Shown piece after piece: positions 1-8,506 of a DNA stretch of 64,000 nt. Origin of the DNA: Streptomyces sp. SAT1 (GTDB lineage: Bacteria > Actinomycetota > Actinomycetes > Streptomycetales > Streptomycetaceae); the NCBI RefSeq assembly GCF_001654495.1, contig NZ_CP015849.1, positions 4,625,501 to 4,689,500 of the forward strand, given 5' to 3'. The position numbers and the translations under genes were made by a program. The notes under the pieces are model-generated. The model did no database searches and had not been told where the DNA came from. It saw only the letters and a program-made list of their open reading frames with translations. Numbering within the stretch: the stretch's first letter is position 1; each line of letters begins with the position of its first letter.

Positions 1-7
1 TGCCCGC

Positions 8-655
8 GTGGAGCAGCGCATAGGTTCGAGCAGCCAGCCCCTGAAGAGCGAGCCCGTGACGGGCGCCGGTTTCGACCCGGCGTTCGTCCCCGGCCTCACC
101 TCACCCGCCGCGGCCCGGGACACGGCCCCCGAGGAGCCGGAGCGTACGCCTGCGGCGGACGCCGGGACTCCGGACGCGGAGGCGCAGCCGCCGGTCCCGG
201 ACGCCGCGGACGGGACCGCGGAAGCCGACGAGGGCGCCGAGGAGGAGACCGTGGACGGCCCGGTCTTCGAGGCCGCCGACCGCCGGGCCCGGATCGTCGC
301 CGACCACCGGGGCGTACGCCTCGCCCTGGACGACCAGGAGTGCGAGTTCCGCTGGGACGAGATCGGCGCCGTGGAGACGGAGACGCCCCGCTTCGGCAAG
401 CGGTTCACCGTCACCGTGCACACCCCCGACCGCCGCTGGTACCCCATCGAGATCGAGGCCCCGGCCCGGTCCCGGTTCGCCGCCTGGGAGACGGAGCTGG
501 ACGCGGTCCTCGACGCGTACTTCGAGGACGGCGAGGCGGCGGAACCGGAGGAGCCGAAGGAGAGGGGCACGGACGAGGCGGCCGGTCCCACGGCCGGGAC
601 CGAGGCGGAGACCGAGAAGAGCGGGGCGAAGTCCGAGGCGGAGAGCGAGGACTGA
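8..655 (+). CDS. Hypothetical protein with acidic termini, possibly 5'-truncated by the window edge
   Basis: I do not recognise a family with certainty. The protein (215 aa from the GTG at 8) has a low-complexity Ala/Glu/Pro-rich N-terminus (about residues 1-90), a compact middle region (about 92-175) beginning near VADHRGVRLALDD, and an acidic Glu-rich tail. The middle region has alternating hydrophobic strands and a WDEIGAVET segment that would fit a small PH-like or beta-rich domain, but that is a guess. The frame is still open to the left edge, so the true start may lie outside the window. It is convergent with the next gene and separated from it by a hairpin. Confidence 0.6.
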   Translation: MEQRIGSSSQPLKSEPVTGAGFDPAFVPGLTSPAAARDTAPEEPERTPAADAGTPDAEAQPPVPDAADGTAEADEGAEEETVDGPVFEAADRRARIVADHRGVRLALDDQECEFRWDEIGAVETETPRFGKRFTVTVHTPDRRWYPIEIEAPARSRFAAWETELDAVLDAYFEDGEAAEPEEPKERGTDEAAGPTAGTEAETEKSGAKSEAESED

Positions 656-661
656 CGACGC

Positions 662-701
662 CCGAGGACGGCCCCGGGCACCTCGCCGGGGCCGCCCTCG
701 G
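662..701. terminator. Bidirectional hairpin between convergent genes
   Basis: Inverted repeat with arms CCGAGGACGGCCCCGG and CCGGGGCCGCCCTCGG, with one mismatch, lying between two convergent stop codons. There is no T-tract, which is common for Streptomyces terminators. Confidence 0.55.
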
Positions 702-709
702 AGCGGTCG

Positions 710-1978
710 TCAGCCGAGCGACAGCCACTTCGGGTCGGTGGCGATCCCCTCCAGCTGCTTCATCGTGAGCGCCGGTTCCTTCCGGGTCGCCGGTGAGTTC
801 TGCCCGCCGGAGTTGAAGGCGCTGACCACCACGCGGCGCCCGTCCGGCCGGATCGTGTCCACGGTCCACATGACGATCCCGTCGATGCCCTTCTCGCCGG
901 GCCCCCGGTGCGTGACGACCTTGGTGCCGTCCGGCAGCGTCTCGGCGCCCGAGCCGAACAACTGGCCCTCGACGTCGCGCATGTCCGGCTGGTCGTTCAC
1001 CTGGACCAGGCTGCGGCCCCGGCCGTCGTCCACGACGACGTACCCGAAGCCCGGATCCGGCGTCCCCTTCGAGACCACCTTCAGCCCGCGCGGCACCAGA
1101 CCGGCGAGGGTCGCGGACACCGAGCCGTCCCGGGCGGGCGGCGCGGCGCTCGCCCGCGGGTCGACGGGGACGGCGGCGGCGAAGTCCCGCCACTCGCGCG
1201 CGGTGGCGAGCGCCTTCAATCCGGCGGAGTCCAGCGGCGGTTGCTCCCGGGTGACGGGGGAGCCCTTCTCGGCGGCGGCGTTCCACTCACGCACCGAGAC
1301 GTGCTCGCCGCGCGGGGTCACCAGCTCGGCGCTCCACAGCTTCGTACCGCTGCGCCGGTTCAGATCCTCGTGGCTCTTGAGGATCACGAGAGAGGAGCCG
1401 TCGTCCAGTTTCTTGAAGAAGCAGTTCTCGTACGCGACGAAGACCAGCTGGGGGCACTGCGCGGTCCGGCGGGCCTCCTCGCTGCCGGGCAGCAGGCGGT
1501 TCACGGAGACGGCAACGGCGGCCTCGCCCCGCCCGTCGTCGTAGACGACCCGGGCGTACGGGGACACCGTCCTCCCGGCGACCGGGGTGTCCGTGCCGCG
1601 GCCCTCCTGGCTGCTGAAGCTGCCCCGGGGGAGCAGCTTCTTGAGGGTGGCCACGAGGGCGTCGGCGGTCACCGCCCCGGCGGGCGTGGCCGGGGTGGAG
1701 CGGGGTGCGGGGCTCGTGGTGGCCGCCGCCTCCTGCTGCCGGTCGCCGGTCCCGCCCGGCAGGACCACCGCCCCGGCCGCACCGATGAGCGCGACCCCGG
1801 CGACACCGCCCGCGACGGCGGCCCACCGGCGCGTGCGCAGCCGCCGCCCGCGCAGCTCGCCCCGGGCGGCGAGCAGGGCCTGATCGGTCCGGAACGTGCT
1901 GCCGGTGTCCCGCAGGGCGTCGGTGAGCCGCTCCCCGAAGTGCTCGTCCCCGAGGGGGTCGTGGTCTGCGACAGGCAT
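710..1978 (-). CDS. Single-pass membrane protein with duplicated extracytoplasmic domain, probable partner of the adjacent ECF sigma factor
   Basis: A 422-aa protein with a cytoplasmic N-terminus of about 50 residues, one membrane segment (about 51-73, AAVAGGVAGVALIGAAGAVV), a Ser/Thr/Pro linker, and a long outer region. The outer region reads as two copies of one domain: each half contains an L-PRG element, a V-DDGRG element followed by V-VN, a PDG/PRG strand, and an ending like T(R)E/KxP-L---L--(I/L)AT---W. It lies 102 bp downstream of a SigE-family sigma gene on the same strand. Membrane proteins in this position often modulate the sigma factor. I see no zinc-binding anti-sigma motif in the N-terminus, so that role is inferred from context only. 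Confidence 0.7.
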   Translation of the reverse strand: MPVADHDPLGDEHFGERLTDALRDTGSTFRTDQALLAARGELRGRRLRTRRWAAVAGGVAGVALIGAAGAVVLPGGTGDRQQEAAATTSPAPRSTPATPAGAVTADALVATLKKLLPRGSFSSQEGRGTDTPVAGRTVSPYARVVYDDGRGEAAVAVSVNRLLPGSEEARRTAQCPQLVFVAYENCFFKKLDDGSSLVILKSHEDLNRRSGTKLWSAELVTPRGEHVSVREWNAAAEKGSPVTREQPPLDSAGLKALATAREWRDFAAAVPVDPRASAAPPARDGSVSATLAGLVPRGLKVVSKGTPDPGFGYVVVDDGRGRSLVQVNDQPDMRDVEGQLFGSGAETLPDGTKVVTHRGPGEKGIDGIVMWTVDTIRPDGRRVVVSAFNSGGQNSPATRKEPALTMKQLEGIATDPKWLSLG

Positions 1979-2080
1979 GGCGAACCGCCGTTTCTGTGAG
2001 TGGGTCCGGGATCGGTCGTGAGGTGGGGCGTACGGGCGTCGGGGCGGCGCAGGCGCAGGCGCCGGGGCCGGGGCCGCGGG

Positions 2081-2608
2081 TCAGCGTCCGGCGGGCTCGC
2101 CGAGGGAGTCGCCGAGCAGGACGCGCAGCCGGGCGAGCGCGCGGACGCAGCGGGTGCGGACGGCGGCCGGGCTGGTCTCCATCACCGTGGCCGTCTCCTC
2201 CACGCTGCGGTCCTCCCAGTAGCGCAGGACCACCACCGCCCGGTCCTTCGCGGACAGCCGCCCCAGCGCGTCCAGCAGCGTCAGCCGCAGCGGCGCGTCA
2301 CCGCCCGGGTCGGGGCCGGCCACCTCGGGAAGCACCTCGGTGGCGCGTTCCCTGCGGCTGCTGTGCCGACGCTGGTGGGCGAGGAAGGCGCGGGTCAGCA
2401 CCGTCTGCACGTACCCGGCCGGATTGCCCACGCGGGACACCCGCCGCCAGTGCAGGAACGCCCGGCCGAGCGCCTCCTGCACCAGGTCCTCGGCGAGATG
2501 GGTGTCGCCCCCGGTCAGCAGGCAGGCCGACCGGTACAGGTGCCCGGCACGCGCCGCCGCGAACTCGGGATACCCGTCGTACCCCGCCTCGCCGCCGCCC
2601 CACCGCAT
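2081..2608 (-). CDS. SigE-family ECF RNA polymerase sigma factor
   Basis: A 175-aa ECF sigma factor. Region 2 (about residues 14-80) includes HLYRSACLLTGGDTHLAEDLVQEAL, region 2.4 follows near YVQTVLTRAFL, and region 4 (about 110-170) has the LSAKDRAVVVLRYWEDRSVEE helix-turn-helix lead-in used for -35 recognition. The order and length match the SigE-family (Streptomyces-type) ECF group. It directs RNA polymerase to a small regulon, probably including its own operon. The downstream gene encodes a membrane protein that may gate its activity. The upstream region carries a GGTGAAAC element resembling an ECF -35 box. Confidence 0.9.
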   Translation of the reverse strand: MRWGGGEAGYDGYPEFAAARAGHLYRSACLLTGGDTHLAEDLVQEALGRAFLHWRRVSRVGNPAGYVQTVLTRAFLAHQRRHSSRRERATEVLPEVAGPDPGGDAPLRLTLLDALGRLSAKDRAVVVLRYWEDRSVEETATVMETSPAAVRTRCVRALARLRVLLGDSLGEPAGR

Positions 2609-2651
2609 ACGCCCCCCTGTGGTCCGCGCGCCCGTTCGCGCGCCCTCACCC

Positions 2652-2685
2652 CATTGATGCGGTGGACCCCCGCAAATGTTTCACC
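2652..2685 (-). promoter_or_regulatory. Possible ECF-type promoter of the sigma factor gene
   Basis: Reading the minus strand, GGTGAAAC (2678-2685) is followed after 17 bp by GCATCAAT. The GAAAC-type -35 is typical of ECF promoters, so autoregulation is plausible. The -10 assignment is weak. Confidence 0.3.
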
Positions 2686-2695
2686 GGAAACGAGA

Positions 2696-2726
2696 AGTGC
2701 GGCGCCGTCGGTGACGGCGCCGCACT
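2696..2726 (-). terminator. Terminator of the chitinase gene
   Basis: Perfect 14-bp arms AGTGCGGCGCCGTC and GACGGCGCCGCACT with a 3-nt loop, just past the chitinase stop codon. On the minus strand it is followed by a short pyrimidine-rich stretch. Confidence 0.75.
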
Positions 2727-2751
2727 GCGGGGGGTTCGGGTCAGGCGGGGA

Positions 2752-4473
2752 TCACGGCATCGCGTGGACGTGCGCGCCGACCGAGTTGGACCAGGCGTTG
2801 CCCGCGGCGGCGTCCCAGTTGGTGGACCAGGTCATCGCGCCGCGCACGTCGGGGTAGGCCTTCGAGGGCTTGAAGGTGCCGCAGTTGGTCAGCTTCGCCA
2901 GGCAGTCCAGGGCGTTGTTGACCACGGTCGGGGAGACGTAGCCGCCGCCCGCGCCGCTCGGGGAGGCCGGCAGGCCCAGGCCGACCTGCGAGGGGGCGAG
3001 GCCGCCTTCGAGCTGGATGCAGGCGAGCGCGGTGAGGAAGTCGACCGTGCCCTGCGAGTAGACCTTGCCGTCGCAGCCCAGCATGGCGCCGCTGTTGTAG
3101 TACTGGGTGTTGACGACCGTGAGGATGTCCTTGATGTTCAGGGCCGTCTTGAAGTAGCCCGCGCCCGTCGACTGCATGTCGATGGTCTGCGGTGCCATGG
3201 TGATGATCAGACCCGAGCCGGCCTTCGCGGACAGGGCGCGCAGGGCCTGCGTCATGTACGTGGGGTTGAGGCCGTTCTCCAGGTCGATGTCGACGCCGTC
3301 GAAGCCGTAGGTCTGCATCAGGGAGTAGACCGAGTTGGCGAAGTTCGTCGCGGAGGCCGGGTCGCTGACCGAGACGGTGCCCTTCTCGCCGCCGACCGAG
3401 ACGATGACCTTCTTGCCGGCCGCCTGCTTGGCCTTGATGTCCGCCTTGAACTGGTCGACCGTGTAGCCCTTCAGGCCCGCCGAGTCGAGGTTGAAGGTGA
3501 CCGCGCCGGGCGTGGTCGTGGCGTCGGCGAAGGCGACCGCGATGATGTCGTACGCCGAGGGGACGTCGGAGATCTTCTGGACGGTGGCGCCGTTGTTGAA
3601 GTTCTGCCAGTAGCCCGTCACCGCGTGCTTGGGCAGGTTGCCGCCGTGGTTGCCGTCGCCGCCGCCGGGCGCCGTGGTGGCGCTCACCGCCGCCGACCTG
3701 GCCGACTCGCCCGCCGCGTTGGTCGCCGAGACCTGGAAGGAGTAGGCGGTGGAGGCGGACAGTCCGCTCACCGTCGTGGAGGTGCCGGTGACCGCCGAGA
3801 CCTTGGTGCCGTCGCGGTAGACGTTGTAGCCGGTGGCGCCCGAGACCGCGCTCCAGGACAGGTCGACCGAGGAGGAGGTGGCGTTGCCCGCCGCCAGTCC
3901 CGCCGGGGTCGACGGGACCGTCGGGTCGGGGTCGCCCCCGCCGCCCCCGTCCGGGCCGGAGACGGACACGTCGTCGGCGTAGTAGGCCGCCTGGCCGTAC
4001 CAGCCGTGCAGATAGACCGTGACCGAGGTGGTCGAGGAGCCGGTGGTGAAGGTCGTGGAGAGCTGCTTCCACGCGGCCGAGTCCGGGGTCCAGGTGGAGA
4101 CGTCCGTGGTGCCGGTGCCGGTGGCGCCGAGGTAGGTGTAGCCGCCCTGCACCCAGGCGCTCAGCGTGTACGTCGAGTTGGGCTTGACGGCCACCTTCTG
4201 GGTGCACTGCGCGGTGTCCTGCCCGGCCGGGGCGGCCTTCAGCGCGGACGAGCCGGCGTGCACCGGCGTGGAGACGGTCGAACCGCTGCCGGCCGAACAG
4301 GTCCAGTTGCTCAGACCCGCCTCGAAGCCGGCGTTCTTGGCGTTGTTGACGTCGGCGGCCGAGGCCTGGCCGGTGCCCGCCAGGGAGAGGGCCATGGCCG
4401 CGGTGACGACTCCGGACCAGATGCTCAGCGGCCGGAGCCGTCTGCTTGAGGGCGTGCCTGGGGCGCGGTCCAC
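2752..4473 (-). CDS. Secreted GH18 chitinase with carbohydrate-binding module and fibronectin type III domain
   Basis: Endo-acting chitinase of glycoside hydrolase family 18. The GTG at 4473 is preferred because GGAGG sits 5 nt upstream, giving 573 aa. The order is: signal peptide (about 1-40, ending GQASA), a beta-sandwich carbohydrate-binding module (about 42-165), an acidic Gly/Asp linker, one fibronectin type III domain (about 175-260), a Gly linker, and the GH18 barrel (about 275-573). The barrel has the catalytic DGVDIDLE signature, and this motif sits on strand 4 in the family. The enzyme acts outside the cell on chitin to feed the N-acetylglucosamine pathway. The open frame runs further upstream to 4845, but that extension has no coding logic. 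Its promoter carries the paired operator repeats known from Streptomyces chitinase genes. Confidence 0.95.
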   Translation of the reverse strand: MDRAPGTPSSRRLRPLSIWSGVVTAAMALSLAGTGQASAADVNNAKNAGFEAGLSNWTCSAGSGSTVSTPVHAGSSALKAAPAGQDTAQCTQKVAVKPNSTYTLSAWVQGGYTYLGATGTGTTDVSTWTPDSAAWKQLSTTFTTGSSTTSVTVYLHGWYGQAAYYADDVSVSGPDGGGGGDPDPTVPSTPAGLAAGNATSSSVDLSWSAVSGATGYNVYRDGTKVSAVTGTSTTVSGLSASTAYSFQVSATNAAGESARSAAVSATTAPGGGDGNHGGNLPKHAVTGYWQNFNNGATVQKISDVPSAYDIIAVAFADATTTPGAVTFNLDSAGLKGYTVDQFKADIKAKQAAGKKVIVSVGGEKGTVSVSDPASATNFANSVYSLMQTYGFDGVDIDLENGLNPTYMTQALRALSAKAGSGLIITMAPQTIDMQSTGAGYFKTALNIKDILTVVNTQYYNSGAMLGCDGKVYSQGTVDFLTALACIQLEGGLAPSQVGLGLPASPSGAGGGYVSPTVVNNALDCLAKLTNCGTFKPSKAYPDVRGAMTWSTNWDAAAGNAWSNSVGAHVHAMP

Positions 4474-4944
4474 TGGGGCCTCCGGGGGAGAGGAGAAGGA
4501 AGGGAGGGAAGAGAGCAAAGGGCGGTAAGAACGGGAAGGAAGTACGGGAAGGAGGAGAAGGAAGAGGGGGAGAGCGGGAGGGGACGTCATGAACTGCGGT
4601 GCCGCTGCTGGTCGTACAAGTTGGTCCAGACCAATTGCGTTGTCAAGAGGTCCAGACCAAATCCGTGCCCTGCGGGGCGTCCGGAGCCGTCCGTTCCGCG
4701 CCCGCCGCCCGGCCCGGCGGGAGTCAACCGGCCGTCCCGCCGCCACGCTTTCGGGCCCTCTCGGTGCGCACAACCTGCCCGGGTTTGAAATGACTTGTGC
4801 GGCAACGGATGCCATCGAGACGGCGAATCGCTGTTCTCCGGTCACAGGCGCGTGGTTACAGTGCTCACGTAGTCACGCAGTGAAGTCAACTCGGTGCGCC
4901 GGAGGAACACCGGCGGGCCGACCGGCGGCAGACGGGGAGCTGGC
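4474..4944. other. Intergenic region between chitinase and the divergent Tad-cluster gene
   Basis: A 471-bp region. The part next to the chitinase start is purine-rich on the plus strand (about 4480-4580), which would give a pyrimidine-rich untranslated leader in the chitinase mRNA. The chitinase promoter and operators lie at about 4615-4660. The rest (4661-4944) must hold the promoter of the divergent gene, but I see no convincing consensus there. Confidence 0.6.
4615..4660 (-). promoter_or_regulatory. Chitinase promoter with two operator repeats
   Basis: GGTCCAGACCAA occurs at 4623-4634 and again at 4649-4660, start to start 26 bp. A TTGACA -35 box reads on the minus strand at 4641-4646 and the possible -10 (CAACTT) lies about 17 bp on, so one repeat falls in the spacer and the other just upstream of -35. 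Each repeat contains a GGTC-GACC dyad. Such 12-bp direct repeats are established for Streptomyces chitinase promoters, and the GGTC-GACC core resembles DasR-responsive elements. Which regulator binds here cannot be told from sequence. Confidence 0.75.
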
Positions 4945-5898
4945 GTGTCAACTGCGATCGCGGTGACCGGCGCGGACATGGCACTGCCCGCCCAGGACGA
5001 ACGGACCGTGCCCGCAGCGGTCCTCGGGGACCTGGCCCGGGAGCCCCTGGAGCGCACGCTCGACGGCATACGGACCCTGCTCGACCAGCATCCGCACCTG
5101 ATCGTCGTGTACTCGCGCGCCCTGCCCACCGGGGCCGAGCGCCGGCTGCACACGGTGCGCTCGCTGCTGGAGAGCGACCGCATCGCCCTCTTCCGCTCCG
5201 ACCTGCCGCCGCTCGGAGTCGCCGTCCTGGCCCGCCAGTTACGCCAGCTGGCCTCCTGCGACCTCGGCCCCGGAGTGCTGGCCTCGGCCGCCCGCCTGCT
5301 CACCCACTACGTCCACTGCGGTGCCGTGCTCAACTCCGTCACCCGCCTGGACCGCGTCCCCGTCGACCTCAAGGCGCACGCCAGGAGCTGGGTGCCCGGC
5401 AGCCAGTTCGGCGTCCTCGCCCATCCCCAGCCGCAGTTGGTGCGCGTCGGCCCCGAAGCCGTCCTCGCCGGACCGGACTTCGCGACCTGGATGCTCGTCG
5501 CCAAGGGCCAGCTCCAGTCCGACTGGATCGGCGGCCACCTCGCCCCGGCCTGGCGGACGCTCGGCCTGCGCGAGGCCGCCCTACCGGCCGAGTCCGCCAC
5601 TTGGTGGGGCACCGGGAAGCTGATCGAGTTCTGCGGCTATCTGCCCGACCTGTCGGTCCTCTACCAACTCGTCGCCTCCGTACGGCAGAGCGTGTGCCAC
5701 TGGTGCGGTATCGACGTCATCGGCGACCGCTGCGTCTTCTGCTCCGCCGCACCGCCCGACCCCGGGGAACGGCCGCACGGCCAGGGGGAGTACGGCGCGT
5801 ACGGCGCTTCCGGTGCGCGTGGTGCGCCAGGTGCTCACGAGGGGCACGAGGCCCACGAGCCGTACCGGACCCAGGAGAACCGCGCCCCCGCCGGCTGA
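4945..5898 (+). CDS. Tad-cluster-associated hypothetical protein with C-terminal zinc ribbon
   Basis: Start chosen at GTG 4945, which has GGGGAG about 5 nt upstream (317 aa); the open frame itself extends to 4894. The N-terminal and central region (about 30-270) is an alpha/beta domain of unknown function. Near the end is CHWCGIDVIGDRCVFC, a C-x2-C-x7-C-x2-C arrangement that should bind zinc. The tail is Gly/His/Glu-rich with an irregular GAYGASGARGAPGAHEGHEAHE repeat pattern and probably disordered. It stands first in the Tad pilus gene run, 114 bp before the CpaB gene. A regulatory or assembly role is only inferred from position. Confidence 0.7.
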   Translation: MSTAIAVTGADMALPAQDERTVPAAVLGDLAREPLERTLDGIRTLLDQHPHLIVVYSRALPTGAERRLHTVRSLLESDRIALFRSDLPPLGVAVLARQLRQLASCDLGPGVLASAARLLTHYVHCGAVLNSVTRLDRVPVDLKAHARSWVPGSQFGVLAHPQPQLVRVGPEAVLAGPDFATWMLVAKGQLQSDWIGGHLAPAWRTLGLREAALPAESATWWGTGKLIEFCGYLPDLSVLYQLVASVRQSVCHWCGIDVIGDRCVFCSAAPPDPGERPHGQGEYGAYGASGARGAPGAHEGHEAHEPYRTQENRAPAG

Positions 5899-5951
5899 GC
5901 CCGCGCCCCGCCCTCCGGCCGGGCCGCACCGTCAGGCACCGCCCGCACCCC

Positions 5952-5983
5952 GTCGAATCCGTCGAATCCGCCGAATCCGCTCG
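5952..5983 (+). repeat. Short tandem repeat CGAATCCG
   Basis: Three near-identical 9-bp units (GTCGAATCC, GTCGAATCC, GCCGAATCC) lie in the gap before the CpaB gene. They may be simple slippage, and no function is evident. Confidence 0.6.
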
Positions 5984-6012
5984 AACGAACCCCCAACGAG
6001 GTCGTACGGCTC

Positions 6013-6720
6013 ATGAACTCCCGTCAGCGCCGCGGCGTGATACTCCTGCTCCTGTCCGTGCTGTGCGCCCTCGGCGCGTTCGCCGGCGTGCTCTCCCTCA
6101 TCAGCGACGTCAGGTCGAAGGTCGGCCCGGAGGTCACGGCGTACCAGCTGAAGGCCGACGTACAGCCGTACACACCGCTGAGCGCGGGCCAGTTCGAGAA
6201 GATCCGGATGCCCGAGCGCTGGCTGTCGCCCAACGCCGTCACCGACCTCGGCCAGATCCGGGGCAAGATCGCGGTCACCACGCTGCGCCAGGGCTCCCTG
6301 CTCCAGAGCGACATGATCGTGAACCAGCCCGCGCTGCGCCCCGGGCAGCAGGAGGTCGCCATCATGATCGACGCGGCCACCGGCGTGGCGGGCAAGATCA
6401 CCCCCGGCGCCACCGTCAACGTCTACGCCACCTTCCCCGGGGCGCGGCAGGGCGACCCCGCCCAGTCCAAGATCATCGTGACCAACGCCCGCGTCCTGGA
6501 CGTCGGCCGGATCACCGCCCTCGACCCCGGCGCCGACAGCCGCGACCGGCAGCCCACCGAGGCCGTGCCCATCACCTTCGCGCTCTCCACCATCGACGCC
6601 CAGCGCATCACCTACGCCGAGTCCTTCGCACAGCGGGTCCGGCTCGCGCTGGTGGCGCCCGGCGGCGACACCGACGTGCCGGCCAAGGACCGGACCTACG
6701 AACTCGCGAACGACAAGTGA
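6013..6720 (+). CDS. cpaB: Flp pilus assembly protein CpaB/RcpC (SAF domain)
   Basis: A 235-aa protein with one N-terminal membrane segment (about 8-30, GVILLLLSVLCALGAFAGVL), followed by a SAF-like domain (about 45-115, with AGQFEKIRMPERWLSP and the RGKIAVTTLRQGSLLQSDM strand pair) and a RcpC/CpaB C-terminal domain (about 115-225). In Tad systems this protein is an envelope assembly component. In Gram-positive bacteria without an outer membrane it is probably a membrane-anchored extracellular scaffold. It is followed after 13 bp by the CpaE/TadZ ATPase, which points to one operon. Confidence 0.88.
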   Translation: MNSRQRRGVILLLLSVLCALGAFAGVLSLISDVRSKVGPEVTAYQLKADVQPYTPLSAGQFEKIRMPERWLSPNAVTDLGQIRGKIAVTTLRQGSLLQSDMIVNQPALRPGQQEVAIMIDAATGVAGKITPGATVNVYATFPGARQGDPAQSKIIVTNARVLDVGRITALDPGADSRDRQPTEAVPITFALSTIDAQRITYAESFAQRVRLALVAPGGDTDVPAKDRTYELANDK

Positions 6721-6733
6721 GAGGCCCGCAGCC

Positions 6734-7990
6734 ATGCCCACCAGGATCCTCCCGGCAGCCGGCGACGCGGACGCGGTCCGGTCCCTCACGACCCTGCTCA
6801 GCCAGCTCCCCGACGCGGAACCGCTGGCCGCCGCCGGTGACTCCACCCACCTCGTCGACACCCTCGCCCGGCTGGCCGCCGAATCCATCGACGAACTGCC
6901 CGAGGTCGTGGTCGTGCACGAACGCGTCGGCCCCGTCCCCGCGCTGGAGCTCATCCGCGAGGTCGCGCTGCGCTTCCCGGCCGTCGGCGTCATCCTCGTC
7001 ACCTCCGACGCGAGCCCCGGCCTGTTCTCCGCCGCCATGGACGCCGGTGCCCGCGGCCTGGTCCCGCTGCCGCTGGGCTACGAGGAACTGGCCAGCCGGG
7101 TCCAGGCGGTGGCCCAGTGGTCGGTGGGCGTACGGCGCCACCTCGGACACGGCGCCGACCTGTCCGGCGGGGCCGGCGGACGCGTGGTCACGGTGAGCGG
7201 GGCCAAGGGCGGGGTCGGCACCACCCTGACCGCCGTCCAGCTCGCCCTGGCCGCCCAGGCGTCCGGCCACAGCACCGCCCTGGTCGACATGGATCTCCAG
7301 ACCGGCGACATCGCCTCCTATTTGGACGTCCAGTTCCGCCGCTCGGTCGTCGACCTGGCCGCCATCACCGACCTCTCCCCGCGCGTCCTCGCCGACGCCG
7401 TCTTCCGGCACGACACCGGCCTCGCCCTGCTGCTCGCCCCCGGCGAGGGCGAACGCGGCGAGGAGGTCACCGACCGGGCCGCCCGCCAGCTCGTCGGCGC
7501 GCTGCGCTCCCGCTACGAGATCGTCGTGCTGGACTGCGGGTCCCAGCTGGGCGGCGCGGGCGCGGCGGCCGTGGAGACCGCCGACACCGCGCTGCTGCTC
7601 ACCACCCCGGACGTGATCGCGGTGCGCGCCGCGAAGCGGACCGTGCGGATGTGGGACCGGCTGCAGGTCCGCAAGGCGGAGGAGACCATCGTGGTGGTCA
7701 ACCGCCACAACCGGGCCACGGAGATCCAGCCCGCGCTCATCGGCCGGATCACCGGCACGCCGGTGGCCGCGACCGCCGTCCCCGCCAACTTCAAGGAGCT
7801 CCAGGGCCTGGTCGACGCCGGCCGTATCCACGAACTGGACGCCCGGAGCACGGTCAAGCAGGCCCTGTGGGGCCTGGCCGCCGAACTCGGTCTGGTCAAG
7901 CGGCCGGTGACCGCAGCCAAGGGACACGGCCGGATGCGCGGCGACCGGGGCTCGGTCAGCTTCCGGCGGCGCAGGGAGGCGGGGGGATGA
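6734..7990 (+). CDS. cpaE: Tad pilus localization ATPase CpaE/TadZ
   Basis: A 418-aa protein. The N-terminus (about 1-145) is a receiver-like domain without a clear phosphoacceptor, as in TadZ proteins (VILVTSDASPGLFSAAMDAGARGLVPLPL). The C-terminal part (about 150-395) is a MinD/ParA-type ATPase with the deviant Walker A KGGVGTT (near residue 158) and a switch region DMDLQTGDIASYLD. In the family it positions the pilus machine at the membrane. The C-terminus is basic. It ends in an ATGA overlap with the first TadE-like gene, which suggests translational coupling. Confidence 0.9.
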   Translation: MPTRILPAAGDADAVRSLTTLLSQLPDAEPLAAAGDSTHLVDTLARLAAESIDELPEVVVVHERVGPVPALELIREVALRFPAVGVILVTSDASPGLFSAAMDAGARGLVPLPLGYEELASRVQAVAQWSVGVRRHLGHGADLSGGAGGRVVTVSGAKGGVGTTLTAVQLALAAQASGHSTALVDMDLQTGDIASYLDVQFRRSVVDLAAITDLSPRVLADAVFRHDTGLALLLAPGEGERGEEVTDRAARQLVGALRSRYEIVVLDCGSQLGGAGAAAVETADTALLLTTPDVIAVRAAKRTVRMWDRLQVRKAEETIVVVNRHNRATEIQPALIGRITGTPVAATAVPANFKELQGLVDAGRIHELDARSTVKQALWGLAAELGLVKRPVTAAKGHGRMRGDRGSVSFRRRREAGG

Positions 7991-8505
7991 GCGGGGGGAC
8001 GAGTGGGGCGACGAGGGGGCGAGGGCGGTTACGGGGTGACGTGCGGGGCCGGTTGCGCGGTGGCGTGCGGGGCGGTCGCGCGCGGGGCGCGGGCGCGTGG
8101 TCTCCGGTGCCGTACGGCGGGGCGCGGGCGCGGCTGCGGTCGGACAGCGGGCAGGTCGCCGTCGAGTTCCTGGGCATGGCGCCGACCATCATCGTCACGC
8201 TCGTCCTGATGTGGCAGTGCGTGCTGCTGGGATACACGTTCACGCTCGCCGGGAACGCCGCCGACGAGGGAGCGCGGGCGGGCACCGCGGCCACCGGCGA
8301 CTACCAGGGCGCGTGCGAGCGGGCCGCCCTGGGCGCGCTGCCGGGCGCGTGGCGCGGCGACGCCGCGATCGACTGCGGAGGGCGGGGGAGCGGCTATGTG
8401 ACGGCGACCGTGCACCTGCGCGTCCCCGTCCTGCTGCCGGGTCTGGTCGGCTTCCCCGTCCCGGTGAGCGGCCATGCCGCCGCCGTGGAGGAGGTGAAGC
8501 GCTGA
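7987..8505 (+). CDS. tadE: TadE-like pseudopilin with Arg/Gly-rich leader
   Basis: A 172-aa protein that starts in the ATGA overlap with the preceding gene. The N-terminus is an unusually long, strongly basic Arg/Gly-rich leader of 55 residues, followed by a class III prepilin signature G55|QVAVEFLG and a hydrophobic helix (about 60-85, APTIIVTLVLMWQCVLLGYTF). The remainder holds cysteines near AACERAAL and DCGG that could pair outside the cell. TadE proteins are minor pseudopilins processed by the TadV-type peptidase encoded at 17.8 kb. The +1 Gln / +5 Glu pattern matches the pilin at 15.0 kb. Confidence 0.82.
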   Translation: MSGGTSGATRGRGRLRGDVRGRLRGGVRGGRARGAGAWSPVPYGGARARLRSDSGQVAVEFLGMAPTIIVTLVLMWQCVLLGYTFTLAGNAADEGARAGTAATGDYQGACERAALGALPGAWRGDAAIDCGGRGSGYVTATVHLRVPVLLPGLVGFPVPVSGHAAAVEEVKR

Positions 8506-8506
8506 G

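Noticed and set aside
1996..4449. An 817-codon plus-strand open frame over the sigma and chitinase genes
   Set aside because: It is the antisense shadow of two genes with clear family matches; the product is Arg/Gly/Val-rich without domain features.
4474..4845. An N-terminal extension of the chitinase up to 4845
   Set aside because: The extension would precede the signal peptide by 124 residues and cross the promoter operators; the GTG at 4473 has a good ribosome-binding site.
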